From Silicimonas sp. (GTDB lineage: Bacteria; Pseudomonadota; Alphaproteobacteria; Rhodobacterales; Rhodobacteraceae): a stretch of 64,000 nt of DNA. The notes under the pieces are model-generated. The model saw only the letters and a list, made by a program, of their open reading frames with translations. It searched no databases and was not told the DNA's origin. Within the stretch, counting starts at the first letter, position 1; the number at the start of each line of letters is the position of its first letter. A program made the position numbers and the translations under genes. Location of the stretch: assembly GCA_022826385.1 (NCBI GenBank), contig JAJDUZ010000052.1:1-64000 (forward strand), read 5' to 3'. Below are positions 53,932-63,702 of this stretch, one piece after another.

Positions 53932-54498
53932 TCAACGCTCGACCGTGACTGTCTTCATCACGTCAGGCTGGCCGATCACGGCCCCGTTCGGGCCCTGCCC
54001 CAGCTTGATCGCGTCGACGATCTCCATGCCTTCGATCACGCGCCCGATGACAGTGTATTGCCCGTTCAGGAAATAGCCTTCGGCAAACATGATGAAGAAC
54101 TGGCTGTTGGCACTGTTCGGATCCTGTGCGCGCGCCATGCCGACAATGCCCCGGTCATAGGGCACGTCCGAAAACTCGGCTGCCAGGTTTGGCCGGCTCG
54201 AGCCGCCCCGCCCCGCCATCCGCATGTCGCCGCCCATCTTGCCGAACTCGACATCGCCGGTCTGCGCCATGAAGCCCTCGATGACCCGGTGAAAGACGAC
54301 ACCGTCATAGGCGCCCTCTTCGGCAAGCCCGGTGATCTGCGCCACATGACCCGGAGCCACATCTTCCAGCATGTCGATAACGATCCGGCCATTGGCCTCG
54401 CCCTCGACCTCGATGATCAGGTTCGGCCCCGGCCCGTCGGCCTCCTGCGCCAAAGCGGGCGACGCCAGCAGCGCGCCGATCAGAAGAAACTTACGCAT
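53932..54498 (-). CDS. Exported cyclophilin-type peptidyl-prolyl isomerase
   Basis: Signal peptide; [27 protein letters not shown]. Confidence 0.93.
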   Translation of the reverse strand: MRKFLLIGALLASPALAQEADGPGPNLIIEVEGEANGRIVIDMLEDVAPGHVAQITGLAEEGAYDGVVFHRVIEGFMAQTGDVEFGKMGGDMRMAGRGGSSRPNLAAEFSDVPYDRGIVGMARAQDPNSANSQFFIMFAEGYFLNGQYTVIGRVIEGMEIVDAIKLGQGPNGAVIGQPDVMKTVTVER

Positions 54499-54997
54499 CG
54501 GACGCCACCTTCACGCTGTGCATCCGGTCGGGGTTCATCGGCGGCTCGCCCCGCGCAATGGCGTCGACATGCTCCATCCCCGAAATCACCCGGCCATAGA
54601 CCGTGTACTGGCCGTTCAGGAAATGGTTGTCCTTGAAGTTGATGAAGAACTGGCTGTTCGCGCTGTTCGGGTTCTGGCTCCGCGCCGCACCCAGGGTGCC
54701 GCGGTCATGCGGGATCTTGGAAAACTCGGCCTGCACATCCGGCAGGCTCGAACCGCCGGTGCCAGCCCGACGCAGATCGAACCCGTCGACGAAATCGCCA
54801 TGCTCGACATCGCCGGTTTGCGCCATGAAGCCGTCGATCACCCGGTGAAAGACGACATTGTCATATTCGCCCGCCCGCGCCAGTTCCTTCATCCGGGCCG
54901 TGTGCAAGGGCGCCACATCCGGCAGCAACTGGATGGCCACGGTGCCGTCCTTCAATTCGATCAGAATGGTGTTCTCGGGATCTTCATAGTCGGCCAT
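54491..54997 (-). CDS. Cytoplasmic cyclophilin-type peptidyl-prolyl isomerase
   Basis: [68 protein letters not shown]. Confidence 0.93.
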   Translation of the reverse strand: MADYEDPENTILIELKDGTVAIQLLPDVAPLHTARMKELARAGEYDNVVFHRVIDGFMAQTGDVEHGDFVDGFDLRRAGTGGSSLPDVQAEFSKIPHDRGTLGAARSQNPNSANSQFFINFKDNHFLNGQYTVYGRVISGMEHVDAIARGEPPMNPDRMHSVKVASDA

Positions 54998-55070
54998 CTT
55001 CGGGCGTCCTCCATCTGCATTGTTGCGCGAGACCCTAGTCCGCCCGCCCCGGAAGGAAAACCCAAAGCCT

Positions 55071-55146
55071 CTCCATCGGCCCAGAAATATCCCGGGGTCT
55101 GGGGCAGAGCCCCAGCGGATCGCCGCGCATCGCGCGGCGAAACCCC
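55071..55146 (-). repeat. Hairpin + GGATATTT intergenic module, copy 2
   Basis: Minus strand CCCCGGGATATTTCTGGGCCGATGGAGAG preceded by GC hairpins. Confidence 0.6.
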
Positions 55147-55205
55147 GCCTTGACCTTCGGCGCTGCAACCGGCAACTGACGCCTGAGCCAACACGGAGCT
55201 GCCCC

Positions 55206-56399
55206 ATGGCCTGGAAAACCCTCGACGACCTCGACCTTGACGGCAAAGCGGTCCTTGTCCGCGTCGACCTGAACGTGCCTGTCGACAACGGCACGGTCAC
55301 CGACACGACCCGGATCGAGCGGATCAAGCCCACGATCGAAGACATCCTCGCCAAGGGCGGCAAGCCGATCCTGATGGCGCATTTCGGGCGCCCCAAGGGC
55401 CAGCCCAACCCCGAGTATTCGCTGGCCCAGATCAAGGACACGGTCGAAACCGTGCTGGGCCACAAGGTGGTCTTCGCCGAGAATTGCATCGGCGGCCCGG
55501 CCAAGCAGGCAGTGGCCGCGATGGGCGCGGGCGACATCGTGCTGCTGGAAAACACCCGCTTCCACGCGGGCGAGGAACAGAATGACGGCATCTTCGCGGC
55601 CTCGCTGGCCGCACTTGGCGAAGCTTTCGTGAACGACGCCTTCTCGGCCGCGCACCGCGCCCATGCCTCGACCGAAGCGCTGGCGCGCCTTCTGCCCTCC
55701 GCCGCCGGGCGCCTGATGGAAGCCGAGCTGACCGCGCTTGAAGCCGCACTCACCCAGCCCGAGCGACCCGTGGTGGCCGTCGTCGGCGGCGCCAAGGTCT
55801 CGACCAAGCTCGATCTTCTGGGCAACCTCGTCCGCAAGGTGAACACGCTGGTGATCGGGGGCGGCATGGCCAACACCTTCCTCGCCGCCAAGGGCATCGA
55901 AGTGGGCAAATCGCTGGCTGAACATGACATGGCCGACACCGCGCGCGAGATCATGGCCAAGGCCGAGGAAGCCGCCTGCGACATCCTCCTGCCCGTCGAT
56001 GTCGTCGCCGCGACCGAGTTTGCCGCCCATGCCGACAACGTGACGGTGCCCGCCGATCAGTGCCCGGCCGACCGGATGATCCTCGACGCTGGCCCCGAAA
56101 CGGTGGCCAAGGTGGCCGACGCCTTCGCGCAGGCCCGCACGGTGATCTGGAACGGCCCGCTGGGCGCCTTCGAGATCGAGCCGTTCGACGCCGCCACCAA
56201 AGCAGCGGCGCAGAAGGCCGCCGAACTGACGGCGGCCGGCAGCCTTGTCACCGTTGCAGGCGGCGGCGATACGGTCGCGGCCCTGAACAAGGCGGGTGCG
56301 GCGGAAAGCTTTACTTATATCTCGACCGCTGGTGGTGCATTCCTTGAATGGATGGAAGGCAAGACCCTGCCCGGTGTGGCCGCGCTCGATCAGGGCTGA
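55206..56399 (+). CDS. pgk: Phosphoglycerate kinase
   Basis: [31 protein letters not shown]...AHFGRPKG...[14 protein letters not shown]...WNGPLGAFE...[10 protein letters not shown]. Confidence 0.98.
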   Translation: MAWKTLDDLDLDGKAVLVRVDLNVPVDNGTVTDTTRIERIKPTIEDILAKGGKPILMAHFGRPKGQPNPEYSLAQIKDTVETVLGHKVVFAENCIGGPAKQAVAAMGAGDIVLLENTRFHAGEEQNDGIFAASLAALGEAFVNDAFSAAHRAHASTEALARLLPSAAGRLMEAELTALEAALTQPERPVVAVVGGAKVSTKLDLLGNLVRKVNTLVIGGGMANTFLAAKGIEVGKSLAEHDMADTAREIMAKAEEAACDILLPVDVVAATEFAAHADNVTVPADQCPADRMILDAGPETVAKVADAFAQARTVIWNGPLGAFEIEPFDAATKAAAQKAAELTAAGSLVTVAGGGDTVAALNKAGAAESFTYISTAGGAFLEWMEGKTLPGVAALDQG

Positions 56400-56402
56400 G
56401 CC

Positions 56403-56446
56403 GCGAAAATCGCATTTTCGCACGCAAAATCCGTGTCGGATTTTGC
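56403..56446. repeat. Two adjacent perfect hairpins
   Basis: GCGAAAAT-cgc-ATTTTCGC and GCAAAATCCG-tgt-CGGATTTTGC. Confidence 0.85.
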
Positions 56447-56564
56447 CCGCTGTTGCGGACATCCGGCAGTCTCAAGGGAATCCCGCGCTGTTACCGCTAC
56501 CTGCGTTGACAGCGCGGCACGGCTCCCGCAAACCGCGCGCAACATTTCCTGAACGAGGGTTCCC

Positions 56565-57452
56565 ATGTCACAAGTTGCTCAGCAGACCGAACAGATGCGC
56601 ACTGGCAAAGGCTTTATCGCCGCGCTCGACCAATCCGGCGGCTCGACACCGAAGGCGCTTGGCCTTTACGGGATCGGCGAAGACCGGTTCTCGAACGAGG
56701 CCGAGATGTTCGACCTGATCCACGCGATGCGCGCCCGGATCGTCAACGCGCCCGCTTTCACCGGCGACAAGGTGATCGGCGCGATCCTGTTCGAGATGAC
56801 GATGGACCGCGACTTCAACGGCACCCCGGCGGCGGCCTATCTTTGGGAGAACCGCGGCGTGGTTCCGTTCCTGAAATGTGACAAGGGCCTCGAAGACGAA
56901 GCCGATGGCGTGCAGGTGATGAAGGATATGGGCGACCTCGACGGTCTTCTGGCCCGCGCCAAGTCGCTGGGCGTCTTCGGCACCAAGATGCGCTCGGTCA
57001 TTCATGCAGCGAACGAAACCGGGATCGCCCGCAACGTCGCTCAGCAGTTCGAAATCGGCCGCCAGATCCTCGGCCATGGGCTGGTTCCGATCCTTGAGCC
57101 GGAGGTGAACATTACCATTGCCGACAAGGCCGAGGCCGAAGCGATCATGCGAGACGAACTCATCAAGGGGCTCGACGCGCTGGACACGCCCGTCATGCTG
57201 AAGCTCTCGCTGCCGTCCGAGGCCAACTTCTTCGCCCCGCTCATCAACCACCCGAACTGCCTGCGCGTTGTCGCGCTCTCGGGCGGGTATGCGCGCGACG
57301 AAGCCAACGACCTGCTGTCGCAGAACACCGGCATGATCGCCAGCTTCAGCCGCGCGCTGACCGAAGGTCTGAACGACGCGCAATCGGATGACGCGTTCAA
57401 CGCCACCATCGCGGCGACGATCGACAGCATCTATCAGGCCTCGATCACCTGA
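56565..57452 (+). CDS. Class I fructose-bisphosphate aldolase
   Basis: TGKGFIAALDQSGGSTPKALGLYGI...GAILFEMTMDRDFNG...VMLKLSLPSEANF. Confidence 0.95.
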   Translation: MSQVAQQTEQMRTGKGFIAALDQSGGSTPKALGLYGIGEDRFSNEAEMFDLIHAMRARIVNAPAFTGDKVIGAILFEMTMDRDFNGTPAAAYLWENRGVVPFLKCDKGLEDEADGVQVMKDMGDLDGLLARAKSLGVFGTKMRSVIHAANETGIARNVAQQFEIGRQILGHGLVPILEPEVNITIADKAEAEAIMRDELIKGLDALDTPVMLKLSLPSEANFFAPLINHPNCLRVVALSGGYARDEANDLLSQNTGMIASFSRALTEGLNDAQSDDAFNATIAATIDSIYQASIT

Positions 57453-57458
57453 GGCGTC

Positions 57459-57665
57459 ATGAAGGGCTATCGCTATATCACCGGCCCCGATGACAGCGCG
57501 TTCTGCAACCGCATCACGCGCCTTCTGAACCATGGCTGGGACCTTGCCGGTCCCGCCACCCTCACCTTCGATCCGGTGTCGGGACGGGTGATCTGCGGCC
57601 AGCCGATGGTCAAGGACAACCCCGACATCGCCTATGACCCGGACCTGCCGCTGGACGAGCTCTGA
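57459..57665 (+). CDS. DUF1737 domain protein
   Basis: MKGYRYITGPDDSAFCNRITRLLNHGWDLAGPATLTFD. Confidence 0.82.
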   Translation: MKGYRYITGPDDSAFCNRITRLLNHGWDLAGPATLTFDPVSGRVICGQPMVKDNPDIAYDPDLPLDEL

Positions 57666-57776
57666 GCCGCTCGGCAGAAAATCGCCACGGGGGGATTCAC
57701 ACGCGAATCACTTTGTGTCATGGTCGCCGAAGCACTCCGTCAGAGGGTGCAGTGTAGGCAGAGCAAGAAGACCCCC

Positions 57777-58067
57777 GTGACCCGACCCGCCATTGGCATA
57801 GTCGTCTATTTCACCGCGATGTTCGCGTTGGGCGTCTATTTCATGTTCGCCAGCGTACAGGGCGATTTCGGGCTGTTTCGGCGGGTCCAGATCGAAGCCG
57901 AGGTCACCACCCTGACCGCCGAGCGGGACCGCCTGACCGAAGAAGTCGCGATGCTGGAAAACAAGACCCGGCGCTTGTCCGACACGTATCTTGATCTTGA
58001 TCTTCTGGATGCGCAGGCGCGCGATATCCTTGGCCTGATCCGGCCCGACGAGATCGTGCTGCACTGA
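57777..58067 (+). CDS. FtsB/DivIC-like septum formation initiator (GTG start; ATG at 57720 is the alternative)
   Basis: One TM, coiled coil (TLTAERDRLTEEVAMLENKTRRLSD), ILGLIRPDEIVL. Confidence 0.85.
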   Translation: MTRPAIGIVVYFTAMFALGVYFMFASVQGDFGLFRRVQIEAEVTTLTAERDRLTEEVAMLENKTRRLSDTYLDLDLLDAQARDILGLIRPDEIVLH

Positions 58068-58160
58068 CATTTTAGCGATTGCCAGAATGACCGCTATGTG
58101 GACGAAGCGGACGTTTGACACTCGGTTACGAATGACCGCTTTGTGCGCCGCTTGTGAAAA

Positions 58161-58631
58161 TCAATTGCCCTTGCGCGCGGCTTCTCGGTCCCAGTTGTCG
58201 AGACGTTTTTGTGCGAAACCGCAAACGACCAAAGTCTCTGACTTTGACAAACGCTCAAGTGCCTGTCTCGCGTCGACTGTCCCAATATCAGCGAGAGCCC
58301 AAGTGCACTTTCTAGCAAGGGCATGGCCTTCGTCCCATTCAAGGTAATTCGGATTGCTTGCAGCTCTTCGTTCCAGTGCTTCAACTGCACATGCGCATTT
58401 CAAGTCTTGGATAGCTGAAGCAACATCTTCGTGGCGGAAGTGCCAGCCCTCGATGAGCACGTCAGCAAGCAATTCGCACAGTCCTTCGCAATGCTGTATT
58501 GGAAAGCATGCATTCAAGGCTTCTTCAAAGCTATCTGGGTCTTTTTGTTGCACAGCCTTTTGCAAAACGATGAAATTATCGCTCATGTCACTCGTCATCG
58601 CTTTCACCTTGTAGTTCTCAAAAGCGGACAT
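58161..58631 (-). CDS. HEAT-repeat-like hypothetical protein (start uncertain)
   Basis: AVEALERRAAS...LARKCTWALADIGTVDARQALERLSKSETLVVCGFAQKRLDNW resembles HEAT repeats. Confidence 0.65.
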   Translation of the reverse strand: MSAFENYKVKAMTSDMSDNFIVLQKAVQQKDPDSFEEALNACFPIQHCEGLCELLADVLIEGWHFRHEDVASAIQDLKCACAVEALERRAASNPNYLEWDEGHALARKCTWALADIGTVDARQALERLSKSETLVVCGFAQKRLDNWDREAARKGN

Positions 58632-58673
58632 TCCCGCATCGTGCAGCAACGGTCAACATGGGCTCATTGCTGA

Positions 58674-58885
58674 CATCCATAGAAAGCCGTGCCGTCGGCG
58701 GACCGGGGGCTGGCGATCAGACCGTCGAACGCGGCACTTTTTGGTGGCCAACACACATTTTCTGCCCGAGCTACGCGCCTTGGGCTGACAAATCGCCAGA
58801 CCGCGGGCGGGTCCGGCGATGGCACGGCGGGGCTGACGCCCCTTGGCTCCGTACCTTGGATTTCGCGGCATCCGATGTCCGCCAA
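58674..58885 (-). repeat. 212-bp dispersed repeat, copy B
   Basis: Reverse complement matches 47777-47988 without gaps; the ~50 nt at one end are identical. Confidence 0.9.
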
Positions 58886-59094
58886 GGGCTAAGAGCCGAC
58901 GCCCGTTGTTTTCTGTTGTGCTCCGCAAAATCCATCACAAGCCGCACAGAGCACAACCGTCGAAAACTCCAGTTCTTTACATCTTCTCTAACGTGACTTC
59001 AGCCGCCATCGTCACACTTGCACGCGGCGCATAGCGGGTTTGACGCGCCGCGACGACTTATCACGTGCAATGTGAGCGACGCTGCGTTAAGAGA

Positions 59095-59112
59095 TAGTTT
59101 AACGCTGAACTA
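59095..59112 (+). promoter_or_regulatory. Putative operator upstream of pdhA (TAGTTTAACGCTGAACTA)
   Basis: Near-palindrome shared with lpdA upstream region. Confidence 0.5.
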
Positions 59113-59141
59113 CTTTTCTGGACCGAGGGAGGAGTGACCCC

Positions 59142-60143
59142 ATGGCCGCCAAACGCGCCACGAAAGCCTCACGCAAATCAAACGCGTCGAAGGAAGACCT
59201 GCTCAAGTACTACAAGGATATGCTGCTGATCCGCCGGTTCGAAGAAAAGGCGGGCCAGCTTTACGGCATGGGCCTCATCGGCGGGTTCTGCCACCTCTAT
59301 ATCGGACAGGAAGCGGTCGTCGTCGGGCTCGAAGCCAACACCGAAGACGGCGACAAGCGCATCACCACCTATCGCGACCACGGCCACATGCTGGCCTGCG
59401 GGATGGACCCGAAAGGCGTCATGGCCGAGCTGACAGGCCGCGAAGGCGGACTTTCCAAGGGCAAGGGCGGCTCGATGCACATGTTCTCGAAAGAGGCGCA
59501 TTTCTACGGCGGCCACGGCATCGTCGGCGCCAACGTGCCACTGGGTGCAGGCCTCGCCTTCGCCGACAAGTATCTGGGCAATGACCGCGTGACCTTCACC
59601 TATTTCGGTGACGGTGCCGCCAACCAGGGCCAGGTCTACGAGACCTATAACATGGCCCAGCTTTGGGAACTGCCGGTCGTCTTCGTGATCGAGAACAACA
59701 AATACGCCATGGGCACCAGCGTTCAGCGCGCCACCAAGTCGCCCAGCCTCTGGGAACGCGGCGCAGCTTACGGGATCGCCGGCGAAGAGGTCGACGGCAT
59801 GGACGTGCTGGCGGTTAAAGAAGCCGGGGCACGCGCGATTGAACACTGCCGCGCGGGCAAAGGCCCTTACATCCTCGAAGTCATGACCTATCGCTATCGC
59901 GGCCACTCGATGTCGGACCCGGCCAAGTACCGGACCCGCGACGAGGTGCAGAAGATGCGCGAGGAACGCGACGCCATCGAACAGGTCCGCAAACGCCTGC
60001 TCGACACCGGCGCCACCGAGGACGAACTCAAGGCAATCGATAAAGAGATCAAGGACGTCGTGAACGAGGCGGCCGAGTTCTCGAAAGAAAGCCCCGAGCC
60101 CGCGCTGAGCGAGCTCTGGACCGACATCACAGTAGAAGCTTAA
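59142..60143 (+). CDS. pdhA: Pyruvate dehydrogenase E1 alpha
   Basis: LLIRRFEEKAGQLYGMGLIGGFCHLYIGQEA...GDGAANQGQVYETYNMAQLW...YRYRGHSMSDP. Confidence 0.97.
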   Translation: MAAKRATKASRKSNASKEDLLKYYKDMLLIRRFEEKAGQLYGMGLIGGFCHLYIGQEAVVVGLEANTEDGDKRITTYRDHGHMLACGMDPKGVMAELTGREGGLSKGKGGSMHMFSKEAHFYGGHGIVGANVPLGAGLAFADKYLGNDRVTFTYFGDGAANQGQVYETYNMAQLWELPVVFVIENNKYAMGTSVQRATKSPSLWERGAAYGIAGEEVDGMDVLAVKEAGARAIEHCRAGKGPYILEVMTYRYRGHSMSDPAKYRTRDEVQKMREERDAIEQVRKRLLDTGATEDELKAIDKEIKDVVNEAAEFSKESPEPALSELWTDITVEA

Positions 60144-60161
60144 CCGGGGGAGACTGGACAG

Positions 60162-61529
60162 ATGGCTACCGAAATTCTCATGCCCGCCCTTTCACCCACG
60201 ATGGAGGAAGGCACACTGGCCAAATGGCTCGTCAAGGAAGGCGACACCGTGTCGTCGGGCGACATCATGGCCGAGATCGAAACCGACAAGGCGACGATGG
60301 AATTCGAAGCGGTCGATGAAGGCATCATCGGCAAGATCCTCGTGGCCGAGGGCGCCGAAGGCGTCAAGGTGAACACGCCGATCGCGGTGCTGGTCGAAGA
60401 CGGCGAAAGCGCCGACGACATCGCTGCCCCGGCCGCTGCGCCCGCCGCGGCCCCAGCGGAGGCAGCGCCCGCCGCCGCCGAAACCGCCACCGCTCCTGCC
60501 GCGGTGGCCAGCGTCGACCGCACGCCGGACTATCCGGAAGGCACCGAAATGGTCTCGACCACCGTCCGCGAAGCATTGCGCGACGCCATGGCCGAGGAAA
60601 TGCGCGCCGACGAAACCGTCATGTTGATGGGCGAGGAAGTCGCCGAGTACCAAGGCGCCTACAAGGTCTCGCAAGGCCTGCTTGATGAATTCGGCGCCCG
60701 CCGCGTCGTCGACACGCCCATCACCGAGCACGGCTTTGCCGGCATCGGCGTTGGCGCAAGCTGGGGTGGTCTGAAACCCATCGTCGAGTTCATGACATGG
60801 AACTTCGCGATGCAGGCCATCGACCACATCATCAACTCGGCGGCGAAGACGCTTTACATGTCGGGTGGTCAGATGGGCAGCCCAATCGTCTTCCGTGGCC
60901 CGAACGGCGCCGCGGCCCGCGTGGCCGCGCAGCACAGCCAGGACTATGCGGCATGGTATGCCAGCGTCCCGGGTCTCCGCGTTGTTCAGCCGTATTCGGC
61001 AGCCGACGCGAAAGGCTTGCTGAAACAGGCGATCCGCGACCCGAACCCGGTCGTCTTCCTCGAAAACGAGGTCCTCTATGGCCAGTCCTTCGACGTGCCG
61101 AAGCTGGACGATTTCACCATCCCCTTCGGCAAGGCCCGTGTCTGGCGCGAAGGCTCGGACGTGACGCTGGTCTCGTGGGGCATTGGTATGAAGTATGCGC
61201 TTGGCGCCGCCGATGAGCTGGCCAAGGAAGGGATTTCAGCCGAGGTCATCGACCTGCGCACGCTGCGCCCGATCGACATGCCCACGGTTATCGAAAGCGT
61301 GAAGAAGACCAACCGTTGCGTCACCATCGAAGAAGCCTGGCCCGTGGCCTCGATGTCCGATTTCATCGGCTCGGAAATCATGCGCGAAGCCTTCGATTAC
61401 CTCGACGCGCCCGTGCTGAAATGCACCGGCAAGGACGTGCCCATGCCCTATGCGGCCAACCTCGAGAAACTGGCGTTGACGTCGGTGAAAGAGGTCATCG
61501 ACGCCGTCAAAGCCGTGACCTACCGCTAA
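60162..61529 (+). CDS. pdhB: Pyruvate dehydrogenase E1 beta with N-terminal lipoyl domain
   Basis: Lipoyl domain [26 protein letters not shown]-type E1 beta core, [16 protein letters not shown]. Confidence 0.97.
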   Translation: MATEILMPALSPTMEEGTLAKWLVKEGDTVSSGDIMAEIETDKATMEFEAVDEGIIGKILVAEGAEGVKVNTPIAVLVEDGESADDIAAPAAAPAAAPAEAAPAAAETATAPAAVASVDRTPDYPEGTEMVSTTVREALRDAMAEEMRADETVMLMGEEVAEYQGAYKVSQGLLDEFGARRVVDTPITEHGFAGIGVGASWGGLKPIVEFMTWNFAMQAIDHIINSAAKTLYMSGGQMGSPIVFRGPNGAAARVAAQHSQDYAAWYASVPGLRVVQPYSAADAKGLLKQAIRDPNPVVFLENEVLYGQSFDVPKLDDFTIPFGKARVWREGSDVTLVSWGIGMKYALGAADELAKEGISAEVIDLRTLRPIDMPTVIESVKKTNRCVTIEEAWPVASMSDFIGSEIMREAFDYLDAPVLKCTGKDVPMPYAANLEKLALTSVKEVIDAVKAVTYR

Positions 61530-61541
61530 GGAGAGACCGAG

Positions 61542-62849
61542 ATGCCCACTGAAATCCTCATGCCCGCGCTCTCTCCGACGATGGAGGAAGGGACGCTGGC
61601 CAAATGGCTGGTCAAGGAAGGCGACACGGTCTCGTCCGGCGACCTTCTGGCCGAGATCGAAACCGACAAGGCAACGATGGAGTTCGAAGCCGTCGATGAA
61701 GGCGTGATCGGCAAGATCATGGTCGCCGAAGGCACCGAAGGTGTGAAGGTCAATGTGCCGATCGCCGTGTTGCTGGAAGACGGCGAAAGCGCCGACGACA
61801 TCAGCAGCGCACCAGCCGCCGCGCCTGCACCGGAAGCGGCGCCCACCCCTGACGCGGCCACCGAGGCGGCGCCCGCCGCCGAGACGGCCGCCCCCGCCCC
61901 TGCCGCACCGAGCCATGACGGGACCCGTGTCTTCGCGTCACCGCTGGCGCGCCGCATTGCCGCCGACAAAGGTCTCGACCTGAGCCAGATCAAGGGCTCG
62001 GGCCCGAAAGGCCGGATCGTCAAGGCCGATGTCGAGAACGCAGTACCGGGCGCCAAGCCCGCCGCAGCCCCGGCCGCCGCCGCAGCAGCAGCACCAGCCG
62101 CCGCTGCCGCGCCAACCGGCCCCTCGACCGATCAGGTCACCGCCATGTTCGCGGATCGCGACTATGAAGAGGTCAGCCTCGACGGGATGCGCAAGACCAT
62201 TGCGGCGCGTCTGGGCGAAGCCAAACAGACCATTCCGCATTTCTACCTGCGCCGCGACATCGAACTGGATGCGCTTCTTGCTTTCCGCTCGACGCTCAAC
62301 AAGCAACTGGAAGGCCGCGGCGTGAAGCTGTCGGTCAACGACTTCATCATCAAGGCCTGCGCCTTGGCCCTGCAAGCCGTGCCGGACGCCAACGCGGTCT
62401 GGGCCGGGGATCGTATCCTCAAGCTCAAGCCGTCTGACGTGGCCGTTGCCGTCGCCATCGAAGGCGGGCTGTTCACGCCGGTTCTGAAAGACGCCGACAT
62501 GAAATCGCTCAGCGCCCTTTCTGCCGAGATGAAAGACCTCGCCGGTCGCGCCCGCGACCGCAAGCTGGCACCGCATGAATATCAGGGCGGCAGCTTCGCG
62601 ATCTCGAACCTTGGCATGTTCGGCATCGACAATTTCGACGCCGTCATCAACCCGCCGCATGGCTCGATCCTTGCCGTGGGCGCTGGCGTCAAGAAACCGG
62701 TCGTGAAAGACGACGGAACGCTGGGCGTGGCCACCGTGATGAGCGTGACGCTCAGCGTCGACCACCGGGTGATCGACGGTGCTCTTGGCGCCGAGTTCCT
62801 GACTGCTATAAAGGAGAACCTCGAGAACCCGATCGGAATGCTTGCATGA
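61542..62849 (+). CDS. pdhC: Dihydrolipoamide acetyltransferase E2
   Basis: Lipoyl domain, E3/E1-binding [29 protein letters not shown], catalytic [16 protein letters not shown]. Confidence 0.97.
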   Translation: MPTEILMPALSPTMEEGTLAKWLVKEGDTVSSGDLLAEIETDKATMEFEAVDEGVIGKIMVAEGTEGVKVNVPIAVLLEDGESADDISSAPAAAPAPEAAPTPDAATEAAPAAETAAPAPAAPSHDGTRVFASPLARRIAADKGLDLSQIKGSGPKGRIVKADVENAVPGAKPAAAPAAAAAAAPAAAAAPTGPSTDQVTAMFADRDYEEVSLDGMRKTIAARLGEAKQTIPHFYLRRDIELDALLAFRSTLNKQLEGRGVKLSVNDFIIKACALALQAVPDANAVWAGDRILKLKPSDVAVAVAIEGGLFTPVLKDADMKSLSALSAEMKDLAGRARDRKLAPHEYQGGSFAISNLGMFGIDNFDAVINPPHGSILAVGAGVKKPVVKDDGTLGVATVMSVTLSVDHRVIDGALGAEFLTAIKENLENPIGMLA

Positions 62850-63133
62850 GACCGCTTTACCTCCTTCCCGTCCTGGCCCTTCTTGCAGCCTGCAACGATG
62901 GGCCGTCGGGGGCCGAGACCTATACCTGCCCGAACGGGCCGGACCTCAGGATCGGTTATTCCGAGGAAGGCGCGCTGATCCTCTTCCCAAGTGGCCGCAC
63001 CGAACTGGTGCCGCCCACGGAAACGGTCGATCTTTATGCAAAGCCGGGGATCGTGTGGGATGCACGCCAGTTCCGCTCGGCCCGCCTGACGGATGGCAAC
63101 GCAAGCTATGCTTGCGACCAGATGGCCGGGTAG
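62846..63133 (+). CDS. Putative lipoprotein with MliC-like lysozyme-inhibitor fold
   Basis: Lipobox [38 protein letters not shown]...[12 protein letters not shown]. Confidence 0.65.
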   Translation: MRPLYLLPVLALLAACNDGPSGAETYTCPNGPDLRIGYSEEGALILFPSGRTELVPPTETVDLYAKPGIVWDARQFRSARLTDGNASYACDQMAG

Positions 63134-63139
63134 GACCGG

Positions 63140-63628
63140 ATGTCTGACGAGACCTACCTCCTGACCGCCGAGGACATCGCCGCGATGGAGGGGCTCGCCA
63201 AGACCCACTTCCTGAACCCCAACGCCCAGCGGATCAACAAGTCGCTGGGCGACGCGACCGGCCTGACCGGCCTCGGCATTCACCTGATCGAGGTCGAACC
63301 GGGCCGCGACACGACCGAAACCCACGTGCACTATCACGAGGACGAGGCGGTGTTCGTTCTCTCCGGCACGGCCACGGCACAGATCGGAGAGGAAAGCGTC
63401 AAGATCGGGCCCGGTGATTTCATCGGCTATCGCAAGGGCGGCCAGCCCCACAACATCCGCAACACGGGCTCAGAGACGTTTCGGTGTCTGGTGATCGGGC
63501 AACGGCTTGACCAGGACGTCGCCGACTATACCGAGCAAAGCAAGCGCATCTACCGAAACGCGGGCATGGCATGGGATCTGGTCGATCACGACGCCCTGAC
63601 GCATCCGCAGGCCGGCGCGAAAAAATGA
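63140..63628 (+). CDS. Cupin domain protein
   Basis: ETHVHYHEDEAVFVLSGTATAQIGEESVKIGPGDFIGYRKGGQPHNIRN. Confidence 0.92.
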   Translation: MSDETYLLTAEDIAAMEGLAKTHFLNPNAQRINKSLGDATGLTGLGIHLIEVEPGRDTTETHVHYHEDEAVFVLSGTATAQIGEESVKIGPGDFIGYRKGGQPHNIRNTGSETFRCLVIGQRLDQDVADYTEQSKRIYRNAGMAWDLVDHDALTHPQAGAKK

Positions 63629-63702
63629 CACCTTAACGGTATCCACACTTTTTGTGCCTACAGGCCAATAGACTGGCCTGTCGCCGTGCAAGGAGGATAC
63701 CG

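Noticed and set aside
55035-56462. 475-aa minus-strand ORF opposite pgk
   Set aside because: Shadow ORF.
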